A stretch of 61,651 nucleotides of DNA from Salinadaptatus halalkaliphilus (GTDB taxonomy: Archaea; Halobacteriota; Halobacteria; Halobacteriales; Natrialbaceae): positions 1 through 61,651 of the forward strand of contig NZ_RBZW01000013.1 in assembly GCF_006543045.1 (NCBI RefSeq). Direction: 5' to 3'. The translations under genes were made by a program, and so were the position numbers. The notes under the pieces are model-generated. The model saw only the letters and a list, made by a program, of their open reading frames with translations, was not told where the DNA came from and made no database searches. Below are positions 53,679-61,639 of this stretch, in pieces. Within the stretch, counting starts at the first letter, position 1; each line of letters starts with the position of its first letter.

Positions 53679-54866
53679 TCAGTACGACCGGGGCAGTCCG
53701 AGCACCTGCTCGCCGATGTAGTTGCGCATCATCTGACTCGAGCCGGGGGCGATCCGTCCCAGTCGCGAGGCCTTCCAGAGATCGACGACGAAGTAATCGG
53801 GGCTGAGGCCGTTGCCGCCGTGGGTCTGGACGGCGAAGTCGCAGGCCTCGTAGCAGGCTTCCGTCGCGCGCAGCTTCGCCATGTTCGCCGCCGCGCCGGC
53901 GTCCCCGCCGTTGTCGACTGTCCAGGCGCCTTTCTTGACGAGCAGCTCCGCCGCCTCGAGTTTCGACCACGCGTCGGCGATGGGGTGCTGGATGGCCTGG
54001 TGGGAGCCGATGGGGGTGTCGAACACCTCCCGCGAGTTGGCGTACTCGATCGCCCGCTCGAGGGCGCACTTGCCCGCGCCGACGGCGTTGGCCGCGCCGA
54101 CGAGCCGTTCGGGGTTGACGGTCTCGAACAGTTGGTAGAGGCCGTTGTCCTGCTCGCCGATGACGGCGTCTGCGTCGAGGTGGTAGTCGTCGAAGTGGAT
54201 CTCGTACTGCATCTCCGGGGCCGGAACGCCGGTCTCGAGGGGCTGGTACTCGACGGCGTCGTCGCTCGGGTCGGCGAGAAAGAGCGTGATGCCGTCGGTG
54301 CGACGCTCGACCGCGGACTCCGGTTTCGTCCGAGCGACCAGCAACATCTTGTCGGCCCGGTCGACCCCGGAGATCCACTGCTTCGCGCCGTTGACGATGA
54401 ACCCGTCGTCGGTCGGTTCGGCGAAGGTATCCAGATTGAGCGTGTTGTGGCCCGCCCGGGGTTCGGTGAGGGCCATACAGAACTTCATCTCACCGTTGGC
54501 CAGTTTCGGGAGATAGCGCTCTTTCTGTTCCTCGGTACCGTTTTGGCTGAGCGTGATCGATCCGAACACCGGGGTAACGACCCAGAGCATGCCGGTCCCC
54601 ATACAGCCGTTCTCGGCGAACGTCTGGACGATCGTCGTTATCTCCTGGATTCCCATCCCCTCGCCGCCGTACTCTTCGGGCACGGCGGCGCCAAGGAAGC
54701 CGGCGTCGGCGCAGTCCTGCCAAAACTCGGTCGGCTCGACCTGGTCGTGGTTGACGGCCTGCCAGTAGTCGTCGTCGTACGAGTCGGCGATGTCGCGGGC
54801 TGTCTCTCGGATGAGTTCGGACGCTGGACCCTCCCCGAATGCGTTCGATCGATCGCTGCTGGACAT
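53679..54866 (-). CDS. Acyl-CoA dehydrogenase, copy 2
   Basis: This 395-residue acyl-CoA dehydrogenase family protein has the N-terminal alpha domain LIRETARDIADSYDDDYWQ, FCMALTEPRAGHNTLN in the middle domain, and HGGNGLSPDYFVVDLWKASR with APGSSQMMRNYIG near the end. The Glu base of GEGTSE-type members is replaced (APGSSQM), so the catalytic residue may sit elsewhere. It follows the kinase gene on the same strand after 94 nt with its own promoter (TGTTTACTTT near 54889-54897). Together with the ligase and kinase upstream it forms an activation-phosphorylation-ACAD set. Confidence 0.92.
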   Translation of the reverse strand: MSSSDRSNAFGEGPASELIRETARDIADSYDDDYWQAVNHDQVEPTEFWQDCADAGFLGAAVPEEYGGEGMGIQEITTIVQTFAENGCMGTGMLWVVTPVFGSITLSQNGTEEQKERYLPKLANGEMKFCMALTEPRAGHNTLNLDTFAEPTDDGFIVNGAKQWISGVDRADKMLLVARTKPESAVERRTDGITLFLADPSDDAVEYQPLETGVPAPEMQYEIHFDDYHLDADAVIGEQDNGLYQLFETVNPERLVGAANAVGAGKCALERAIEYANSREVFDTPIGSHQAIQHPIADAWSKLEAAELLVKKGAWTVDNGGDAGAAANMAKLRATEACYEACDFAVQTHGGNGLSPDYFVVDLWKASRLGRIAPGSSQMMRNYIGEQVLGLPRSY

Positions 54867-54888
54867 GAACGCGTATTCGACGTGGGGA

Positions 54889-54897
54889 AAGTAAACA
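54889..54897 (-). promoter_or_regulatory. TATA-like box of acyl-CoA dehydrogenase copy 2
   Basis: The minus strand reads TGTTTACTTT, about 27 nt before the ATG at 54866, making that ATG leaderless and excluding the in-frame codons upstream. Confidence 0.45.
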
Positions 54898-54960
54898 TTG
54901 TGCATACGAGAAGCGATACCACGAACGGCAACCGAGTGCGTCTGAGGGTACGATAGCCGC

Positions 54961-56070
54961 CTACAGGGTCTCTTCGCCCTCGAGAATGCCCATCGCCCGC
55001 TCGGCAATTTGTGGCACCCGCTCTTCCATCAACGGGTAGGTTTCGTTGTCGGCGTTGCCCTCGAGGTAGCGCCGGTACATCATCTCGCAGGCACCGGCCA
55101 TCTTGAACACGCCGAACGTTCGATAGAACCGGTCGTGATCGAACGTGCGCCCGCTGCGGCGCTCGTAGCGATCGATGAGTTCTCGCCGCGTGGGGTAGCC
55201 ATCGTCGACCAGGAACTCGGATCGGAACGGATCGTCGAGCGCCGGATCGCCCGGATCGGGCCAGTAGACCAGCATCCAGCCAAGATCCATCGCCGGATCG
55301 CCGCGGGTACAGAGCTCCCAGTCGAAGACCGCGGTTATCTCCGGCTGCTCGCGGGCGTCGCCCGCTCGCCCGTTCGGGGACGCGTCGCGTCCCCCGGCCG
55401 GCCCGAACATCACGTTGTCGAGCTTGTAATCGCCGTGGACGAGTGCGTGATCGTACTCCTCGGGGACATTGTCGGCGAGCCAGTCGCCGACCTCGCGAAG
55501 CGTCGGGATCTCCCGTTCGTCCTCCGTCCGTTCGAAGGCCCACTCGAGTTGCGTTCGCCAGCGATCGATCTGGCGTTCGGTGTAGCCGTCGGGGTGACCC
55601 AGATCGTCGAGGCCGACGTCGGCCGGATCGAGGGCGTGAATGTCGGCGATCGTATCCACGAGTTCGTTCGCTAGGGCCTGCCGGTGTGCGGGCGTGGCGA
55701 ATCGTTCGGGTTCCTCGTCCCTGATGACATCGCCGTCCTCGCGTTCCATCAGGTAGAAGTCGGCCCCGATGACCGAGTGGTCGTCGCAGCCGGCAACCGT
55801 CCGTGGGACCGGCACGTCGGCATCCTGTAACGCCTCCATGACGCGATACTCCCTGAGAACGTCGTGTGCCGAGTCGGCCGTTTCCCCCGCCGGGGGTCGA
55901 CGGAGGACGAGGTCGTGGTCGCCCCACTCGAGAAAGAGCGTCTCGTTGGACTGGCCCTCGCGGTGGTACTCGATCTCGAGGTCGTTCGCCGGGCCGACGG
56001 CTGCCTCGAGGTACTCGCGAAGCGCCCGTTCGTCGACCAGTCGATCGAGGTAGTCGTCAGTTTGTGTCAT
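54961..56070 (-). CDS. ACAD10/LvaA-like phosphotransferase (APH fold), copy 1
   Basis: This 369-residue kinase-fold protein is of the aminoglycoside phosphotransferase family. The catalytic loop is LVHGDYKLDNVMF and the metal Asp lies in VFDWELCTRGDPAMDLGW. Homologues in ACAD10/11 and bacterial LvaA phosphorylate the hydroxyl of 4-hydroxyacyl-CoAs. An in-frame GC-rich double palindrome (55345-55395) inserts the peptide GGRDASPNGRAGDAREQ between the two catalytic blocks, as in copy 2. It starts 26 nt after the acyl-CoA ligase on the same strand, so ligase and kinase are probably co-transcribed. Confidence 0.87.
   Translation of the reverse strand: MTQTDDYLDRLVDERALREYLEAAVGPANDLEIEYHREGQSNETLFLEWGDHDLVLRRPPAGETADSAHDVLREYRVMEALQDADVPVPRTVAGCDDHSVIGADFYLMEREDGDVIRDEEPERFATPAHRQALANELVDTIADIHALDPADVGLDDLGHPDGYTERQIDRWRTQLEWAFERTEDEREIPTLREVGDWLADNVPEEYDHALVHGDYKLDNVMFGPAGGRDASPNGRAGDAREQPEITAVFDWELCTRGDPAMDLGWMLVYWPDPGDPALDDPFRSEFLVDDGYPTRRELIDRYERRSGRTFDHDRFYRTFGVFKMAGACEMMYRRYLEGNADNETYPLMEERVPQIAERAMGILEGEETL
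55345..55395. repeat. In-frame GC-rich double palindrome, copy 1
   Basis: Two adjacent perfect inverted repeats: GCGGGCG-T-CGCCCGC (55351-55365) and GGGGACGCG-T-CGCGTCCCC (55376-55394). They lie inside the kinase gene and keep the frame. The same block recurs almost unchanged at 59875-59925. Confidence 0.8.
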
Positions 56071-56096
56071 GGGCGTATCTCGGGTTATTACTGTTG

Positions 56097-57743
56097 TTAG
56101 GCCTCGAGCTCTGTCCGCTTGATCTTGCCACTCGAGGTCTTGGGGAGTTCGGCGACGAACTCGATCCCGCGGGGATACTCGTGTTTCGAGAGGTTCGATC
56201 GCGCAAACGACTGGAGTTCCGACGCCAGCGCGTCGTTCGGCGTCGCGTCGGCGACGGGAACGACGACGGCTTTGACGATGCTGCCGCGGGTCTCGTCGGG
56301 AACGCCGACGACGGCCGCCTCCTCGACGGCCTCGTGTTTCAGCAGGGCTTCTTCGACCTCCTCTGGACCGATTCGGTAGCCCGAGGAGATGATGACCTGA
56401 TCGGCCCTCGAGACGTACCAGTAGTAGCCGTCCTCGTCGCGTCTGGCGAGGTCGCCGGTCCGCCACCACTCGCCGCTGTAGCTGGTGATCGTCGTCTCGG
56501 GGTGGCCCCAGTAGCCCGCCGTGCGCGTCTCCGCATCGCGCCTGACCGCGATCTCCCCGACCTCGCCCTGCTCGACGGGCTCGCCGTCGTCGTCGAGCAG
56601 GGCGATCTCGTAGCCCGGAAGGGGTTTCCCCATGCTTCCGGCCTTGACCTCCCAGTCCGGAAACGGATAGTTGGCGACTACCATTCCCGACTCGGTCTGA
56701 CCGTAGGCGTCCAGTGGGCGCGTCCCCAGCATCTCGTCGCACCAGTCGACGGTCGTCTCGTCTAACGATTCGCCGGCGGAGACGAGCACGCGCAGGTCGA
56801 TGTCGTACTCGCTCGGATCGACGGCCGACGCTCGTAGCTTGCGAAGCCCCGTCGGCGGTACCATCGCGTTCGTAATCTCGAACTCCTCGAACGTCTCGAG
56901 CAGCTGCTCGGGATTGAACGGTCCACGATAACAGCCCGCGGCGGTCCCGCGAAGGCCCGCCGCGACCATTCCCGCGGTAAAGCCGTAGGACCACGCCGGC
57001 GACGCGGCGACGAAGTAGTTGTCCGCGGGCTGGAGATCGACGACGTGCTCGAGGTAGGAGTGGAGCCGGATCGTATCGCCGTGGGTCGACGCACAGCCTT
57101 TCGGCTGGCCGGTCGTCCCGCTGGTGTACTTGATCGCGTAGACGTCGCTCGGGTGGCTGGCGACGGGCTCGAAGTCGCTCTCACGCTTCTCGACGGCGTC
57201 GTAGGACTCGAGGTCGATCCCCGTGGGGATGTCCGCGGTGTCGACCGCGTCGGCGCCGTCGACGACGACCACCGTCTCGAGGTCGGGGAGGGCCTCGCCC
57301 TCGAGCTTCGAGACGTGTTCGGCCGTCGTAACGAGGACCGACGCTCCGGAATCGGCCAGCCGGAACTGCAACGCCTCGGGGCCGAACAGCGGCGCCAGTG
57401 GGACGTAGACGCGCCCGGATTTGATGACCCCGTAGGCCGCGGCGTAGAGTTCGATCCGCGCCGGCAACATCGCCGCGACTCGGTCGCGATTACTCGTCGA
57501 CTCGGCGACGAAGTTGGCGACCCTGTTGGCGGCGTCGTCGAGTTCGGCAAACGTGTACGTTTCGTTCGCACCGGTTTCGAAGTCTCGCAATCGAACACCG
57601 ACCTCCTGTGAGTCGCCGTGGCGTCCGAGCGCTTCTTCGGCGAGGTTCAACGACGACCGATCGCCCTGTGTTACCAGTTCGTCCCAGCATCGGTCGCTGT
57701 CGTACAACTCGAAGACGGTATCGTAGATGCTTTCGTACGTCAT
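56097..57743 (-). CDS. AMP-forming acyl-CoA synthetase, copy 2 (medium-chain / aryl acid type)
   Basis: This 548-residue ligase resembles the medium-chain (ACSM) and benzoate-CoA ligase group. The P-loop is IKYTSGTTGQPKGCA, the hinge WWRTGDLARRDEDGYYWYVSR, followed by DQVIISSGYRIGPEEVEE, and the catalytic Lys is in PKTSSGKIKRTE. It probably starts the pathway by forming the CoA thioester of a medium-chain, branched or aromatic acid. The kinase gene follows after 26 nt and an acyl-CoA dehydrogenase after that, all on one strand. Confidence 0.92.
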   Translation of the reverse strand: MTYESIYDTVFELYDSDRCWDELVTQGDRSSLNLAEEALGRHGDSQEVGVRLRDFETGANETYTFAELDDAANRVANFVAESTSNRDRVAAMLPARIELYAAAYGVIKSGRVYVPLAPLFGPEALQFRLADSGASVLVTTAEHVSKLEGEALPDLETVVVVDGADAVDTADIPTGIDLESYDAVEKRESDFEPVASHPSDVYAIKYTSGTTGQPKGCASTHGDTIRLHSYLEHVVDLQPADNYFVAASPAWSYGFTAGMVAAGLRGTAAGCYRGPFNPEQLLETFEEFEITNAMVPPTGLRKLRASAVDPSEYDIDLRVLVSAGESLDETTVDWCDEMLGTRPLDAYGQTESGMVVANYPFPDWEVKAGSMGKPLPGYEIALLDDDGEPVEQGEVGEIAVRRDAETRTAGYWGHPETTITSYSGEWWRTGDLARRDEDGYYWYVSRADQVIISSGYRIGPEEVEEALLKHEAVEEAAVVGVPDETRGSIVKAVVVPVADATPNDALASELQSFARSNLSKHEYPRGIEFVAELPKTSSGKIKRTELEA

Positions 57744-57876
57744 ATTAGCGTCTCAGATTATCTCCGGAGTGATCAGTGTGCTCACAAACGGCCCTTCTAC
57801 TCCCCGATTTGTCCAGGGTATGCATACCGACACCTACTCACACACGTATATAAATCGTTGGGAGCCGGCGCGTTTC

Positions 57877-57951
57877 ATACGGGCTGGAGAACCGACGTTC
57901 CGGCCCAACCGCAGGACGGATCAACGTTGCTCCGGAACTGCTGTCCAGCCG
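57877..57951. repeat. Dispersed palindromic element, copy H (divergent)
   Basis: Begins TCATACGGGCTGGAGAACCG and has complementary arms around ACGTTCCGGCCCAAC and GTTGCTCCGGAACTG, ending TGTCCAGCCG. It is degenerate but clearly of the same type. Confidence 0.55.
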
Positions 57952-58058
57952 CCTACCAGCAACTGTGTCGGTACCACCCGGGTTGTCGCTGTCCGTCTAT
58001 CACGGTCGCATCTCCGCGTCAGCGATGCAACGAGTTTGCGGCGGCGGCCAACGGGTGG

Positions 58059-58171
58059 TAATACTGTCGGACAGAAGTCAGTGACACGTCGGTCGCGAAT
58101 TCGCGGCCGTCCTTACGGTGACGGCCGCAGTACTGCGACCGATCGTTGAATAGTTCTGTCCAACAGTATAA
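58059..58171. repeat. Long imperfect stem-loop with TACTGTCGGACAGAA ends
   Basis: Left end TAATACTGTCGGACAGAA and right end TTCTGTCCAACAGTATAA are inverted repeats with one mismatch. Further in, TCGGTCGC/GCGACCGA and GCGGCCGT/ACGGCCGC also pair. It spans 113 bp and holds no gene. It looks like a miniature inverted-repeat element. Confidence 0.65.
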
Positions 58172-58194
58172 CACGGCGAGATATAGACATGAAT

Positions 58195-58203
58195 CATTAT
58201 TAT
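58195..58203 (+). promoter_or_regulatory. TATA box of the CoA-transferase gene
   Basis: CATTATTATGG is centred about 27 nt before the ATG at 58226, consistent with a leaderless transcript. Confidence 0.55.
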
Positions 58204-58225
58204 GGATAGTGTCAAATAGGGTGCC

Positions 58226-59407
58226 ATGCACGCGTTCACCGATGTCGACGTGCTCGATCTCACCCAGTCCGTCGCGGGACCGCTATCGACACAGTTTCTC
58301 GGAATGCAGGGCGCCAACGTCGTCAAAGTGGAACCACCGGGCGGCGACAAGTTCCGCGACCTCATCGACGGCGCGATGTTCGCCTCCGCGAACCTCGGCG
58401 GCAAACAGAGCCTTTGTCTCGATCTCAAGACCGAGGACGGGCAAGCGATCGCTCACGAACTGGCGGCGAACGCCGATGTCGTCGTCGAGAGTTTCCGCCC
58501 GGGCGTCTTAGAGCGGTTCGAGCTAGACTACGAGTCGGTACGCGCGGACAACGACGACGTGATCTACTGTTCGATCACGGGCTACGGACAGGACGGTCCC
58601 CGCTCGGGCTGGGCAGCGTACGATCCGCTCGTACAAGCGATCTCCGGGCTGATGGCGACGGTGAGCCCGTCGGATGACCGATCGATCCGGATCGGGGCCA
58701 GCCTCATCGACTACGGGACTGGACTCAACGCTGCGTTCCTCGTCTCGTCGGCCCTGCGCGAACGCGACCGAACGGGCGAGGGCAAACACATCGACGTTTC
58801 GTTGTTCGACACCGCCGTCTGGTACATGGGCTACTGGATCGCTCACTACAGCGCCACGGGCGAGTACCCGGACGAGGCCGGCTACGAGTTCGGCGGCAGC
58901 GCACCGAACGGCGGGTTCAACACGGCGGGCAACGAGGAGATCTATCTGACCGTCGTCGACGACGATTTCTTCCAGCGGCTGTGTCGGGCGATCGATCGCG
59001 AGGATCTGGCGACCGACGACCGATTCCGGCACAAAGCCCAACGCTGGGACAACCGATCGGCACTGCGAGCGATTCTCGACGAGGAGTTCGAAGACTGGGG
59101 TCGCGACGAACTGATCGACGCCCTGACCGACGCCGGCGTTACCGCCGCGCCGATCAAGACCATCGACGAACTCGTCGACGGGGATCCGCAAGTCAACGCA
59201 CGGGAGTTGTTGACCGACACGTACAACCTCCACCGCGATGTCGAGGTCACGACGGCGGCGCCGCCGTTCCGCCTGGACGGCGACCGGCCCGACATCGGCA
59301 ACCGGCCACCGACCTGCGGCGAGCACACCCGTTCGGTACTCGCAGACCTGGGGTACGACGCCGAGCAGATCGATCAGCTGCTCGAGCGCGGCGCCGTCCG
59401 AGAATAA
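58226..59407 (+). CDS. Class III CoA-transferase (CaiB/BaiF family)
   Basis: This 393-residue transferase moves CoA between organic acids through an aspartyl-CoA intermediate. The start MHAFTDVDVLDLTQSVAGPL is typical, followed by VKVEPPGGDKFRD and CSITGYGQDGPRSGWAAYDPLVQ, in which Asp133 is the likely catalytic residue. GEGKHIDVSLFDTAVW follows. Substrates of the family include carnitine, formate, oxalate, succinate and bile acids. It is divergent from the ligase copy 2 unit and convergent with kinase copy 2, and may recycle CoA in the same pathway. Confidence 0.93.
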   Translation: MHAFTDVDVLDLTQSVAGPLSTQFLGMQGANVVKVEPPGGDKFRDLIDGAMFASANLGGKQSLCLDLKTEDGQAIAHELAANADVVVESFRPGVLERFELDYESVRADNDDVIYCSITGYGQDGPRSGWAAYDPLVQAISGLMATVSPSDDRSIRIGASLIDYGTGLNAAFLVSSALRERDRTGEGKHIDVSLFDTAVWYMGYWIAHYSATGEYPDEAGYEFGGSAPNGGFNTAGNEEIYLTVVDDDFFQRLCRAIDREDLATDDRFRHKAQRWDNRSALRAILDEEFEDWGRDELIDALTDAGVTAAPIKTIDELVDGDPQVNARELLTDTYNLHRDVEVTTAAPPFRLDGDRPDIGNRPPTCGEHTRSVLADLGYDAEQIDQLLERGAVRE

Positions 59408-59481
59408 GCATTCGCCTGGCCGCCCCCGTCGTCAGCTCGTGGCGACCGACTGCTGCCGGCCGAGGGCCACGATGTCCGCCA

Positions 59482-60600
59482 TCACTCGAGTTCCTCGCCC
59501 TCGAGGAGCCGACGGGCCCAGTCGATCATCGCCGGCGTCCGCGATTCCATTTTGGGATACGTTTCGTTGTCGGCGTTGCCCTCGAGGTAGCGCCGGTAGA
59601 ACATCTCGCTCAGGGCGCCGATCTTGTAGACCGAAAGCACGCGGTAAAATCGTTCGTCGTCGAACGAGCGTCCCGAGAGCGACTCGTAGTAGTCGACGAG
59701 CTCACCACGCGAGTGATAGCCCGGCGAGAGCTGGAACTCGTAGCCACCCGGTGCGCCGAAAATCTCGGTTTCGGCCGTCGTCTCCGGCCAGAACGTGAGG
59801 AACCAGCCGAGATCGGTAAAGGGATCGCCCAGCGTCGAGAGCTCCCAATCGAAGACGGCGTTGATCGCTGGTGGCTGCTCGCGGGCGCCGCCCGCTCGCT
59901 CGTTCGGGGACGCGTCGCGTCCCCCGACCGTCTCGACGGAGATGTTGTCGAGCTTGTAGTCGCCGTGGACCAGCGTCTGGGGGTGGTCTGTCGGGACGTT
60001 CGCCTCGAGCCACGCGGTGACTTCGCCGACGCCGGGGACGGGTCGATCGTCGGCCGTGACCTCGAAGGCCCACTCGTACTGCGAGCGCCACCGATCCACC
60101 TGCCGCTGGGTGTATCCCTCCGGATGGCCGAACGCCTCGAGGCCGACCGCCTCGACGTCGACGTCGTGAATCGCGACCAGCGTCTCGATCAGCTCGGTGC
60201 CGACGTCGCGTCGGTGGCTCGGGTCCTGGAACTGCGCCGGCTCCGACTCGCGGACGACGATACCGTCCTCGCGTTCCATCAGGTAGAAATCGGAGTCGGT
60301 CGCGGGGTGGTCCTCGGCGGCCGCTACCGTCGTCGGCACCTGCACCGCCGTCTCCTGTAACGCATCCACGACGGTGTACTCCCTGCAGACGTCGTGTGCG
60401 GTATCGGCGGTCTCGCCCGGTGGCGGCCGTCGAAGCACCAGCTCCCGATCGCCCCAGGTGACGAACAGGGTTTCGTTCGACTGGCCCGCACGGTGGCGTT
60501 CGACCTCGAATTCCTCGGCGGGGCCGAGTTCGGACTCGAGGTACGTTCGCAACTGTTCCCGGTCGATAAGTCGGTCGAAAAAGTCGTCGTGGTCGGTCAT
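59482..60600 (-). CDS. ACAD10/LvaA-like phosphotransferase (APH fold), copy 2
   Basis: This 372-residue paralogue of the kinase at 54961-56070 has LVHGDYKLDNISV as catalytic loop, VFDWELSTLGDPFTDLGW as metal-binding block and a similar C-terminal FYRRYLEGNADNETYPKME. It carries the same in-frame insertion (GGRDASPNERAGGAREQ) from the double palindrome at 59875-59925. It lies 124 bp downstream of an acyl-CoA dehydrogenase of the ACAD10/11 type on the same strand. This pairing matches mammalian ACAD10/11 and bacterial LvaA-LvaC, which isomerise 4-hydroxyacyl-CoA by way of a phospho intermediate. Confidence 0.88.
   Translation of the reverse strand: MTDHDDFFDRLIDREQLRTYLESELGPAEEFEVERHRAGQSNETLFVTWGDRELVLRRPPPGETADTAHDVCREYTVVDALQETAVQVPTTVAAAEDHPATDSDFYLMEREDGIVVRESEPAQFQDPSHRRDVGTELIETLVAIHDVDVEAVGLEAFGHPEGYTQRQVDRWRSQYEWAFEVTADDRPVPGVGEVTAWLEANVPTDHPQTLVHGDYKLDNISVETVGGRDASPNERAGGAREQPPAINAVFDWELSTLGDPFTDLGWFLTFWPETTAETEIFGAPGGYEFQLSPGYHSRGELVDYYESLSGRSFDDERFYRVLSVYKIGALSEMFYRRYLEGNADNETYPKMESRTPAMIDWARRLLEGEELE
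59875..59925. repeat. In-frame GC-rich double palindrome, copy 2
   Basis: GCGGGCG-C-CGCCCGC (59881-59895) and GGGGACGCG-T-CGCGTCCCC (59906-59924) stand at the same codons as in the other kinase gene. Over about 55 bp the two copies differ at only three positions, although the genes around them are much more diverged. Confidence 0.8.
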
Positions 60601-60724
60601 CCGTCGTGTTACTCACCGGTCTGAGCGGTTGTCGGTCGGTTCATCGTGATCGTGTCTGGAATTCGAGTGCCATCGTGTAGAGTTCGATCGTCATATCGTT
60701 CCTGTCGTTCCGATCGGGGACCGG

Positions 60725-61639
60725 TTACAGGGCGTCGTCGATCCTGTCGGGATCGAACCGAAGGACGGACTCGAGTTCGTCCTCTTCGAGGTCCTCGAAC
60801 GCCCAGCGGGCGATCGATCGGCGGTGGACCTCGTCCGGCCCGTCGACGATCCGGAAGCGACGCACTTCCTCGTAGAAGTGCGCCAGCGGCAGGTCCTTGC
60901 CGATACCGTTCGCGCCGCAGCACTGGACCGCCAGATCGATGATCTCGCTTGTGACGTTCGCGGTGAACGTCTTCGCCATCGCGACCTCGATGCGGGCGTC
61001 GCTGCGATCGAGTTCGCGGGCGGCGTGGCGAATCATCGTCCGTGCAGCGTGCAGGCGCGTCTCGGCATCGGCGATGCGATGTCTGAGCGCCTGTTTCTCG
61101 GCCAACCGGTCGCCGAACGCTTCCCGCTCGCTCAGGTACGCTTTCGCGATCTCGAGCGAGCGCTGGGCCATCCCGGAGTAGCGCATGCAGTGGGTGAGCC
61201 GGCCGCCGCCGAGGCGTAGCTGTGCGATGCGGAAGCCCTCGCCTTCCTCGCCGATCGTGTTCTCGATCGGTACGCGGACGTTCTCGTATTTTACCTCCGC
61301 GTGACCGCCCACGCGGTCGACGATGTCGGTTCCCAGGTGGCCCACGTTTCGAACCATGTTCACGCCGTCGGTGTCGGTCGGGACGAGGATGATCGAGGTC
61401 CCTTCGTAGGGGTGGGCATCGAGGTCGGTTCGGGCCATCACCAGCAGGAAGTCCGCGTCCATCCCGTACGACGTCCACCACTTGTGGCCGTTGATCACCC
61501 ACTCGTCGCCGTCCTTTCGGGCGGTCGTCTGGAGCATCTTCGGGTCGGAACCCCCACCTAATGAGTGACGGAAGTTATGGGCATGGGCTGAGATGGGCGA
61601 GTAATGGGAGGAGACCGGCGAGGCGATCTCGTTCGTCAT
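60725..61639 (-). CDS. Acyl-CoA dehydrogenase of the ACAD10/11 (LvaC-like) type, 5' part lost
   Basis: The recognisable protein begins at about 61550 with GSDPKML and runs through VINGHKWWTSYGMDADF and LRLGGGRLTHCMRYSGMAQR to CCGANGIGKDLPLAHFYEEVRRFRIVDGPDEVHR. The DGPDEVH ending is characteristic of ACAD10/11 and LvaC-like enzymes. Normally 130 or so residues precede GSDP, ending in MTEP-x-x-A. Here they are replaced by about 28 unrelated residues from an ATG at 61639, so the gene is broken or fused. Kinase copy 2 follows on the same strand. Whether the short form is made is unknown. Confidence 0.75.
   Translation of the reverse strand: MTNEIASPVSSHYSPISAHAHNFRHSLGGGSDPKMLQTTARKDGDEWVINGHKWWTSYGMDADFLLVMARTDLDAHPYEGTSIILVPTDTDGVNMVRNVGHLGTDIVDRVGGHAEVKYENVRVPIENTIGEEGEGFRIAQLRLGGGRLTHCMRYSGMAQRSLEIAKAYLSEREAFGDRLAEKQALRHRIADAETRLHAARTMIRHAARELDRSDARIEVAMAKTFTANVTSEIIDLAVQCCGANGIGKDLPLAHFYEEVRRFRIVDGPDEVHRRSIARWAFEDLEEDELESVLRFDPDRIDDAL

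Larger units (their letters stand above)
57744..58225. other. Palindrome-rich intergenic region
   Basis: These 482 bp hold palindrome copy H (57877-57951), a second unrelated long stem-loop (58059-58171) and the CoA-transferase promoter (58195-58203). No coding frame is convincing. Confidence 0.55.

Noticed and set aside
16716-57951. CRISPR-like array
   Set aside because: The repeated palindromes are scattered kilobases apart with no regular spacers, and no cas gene is present.
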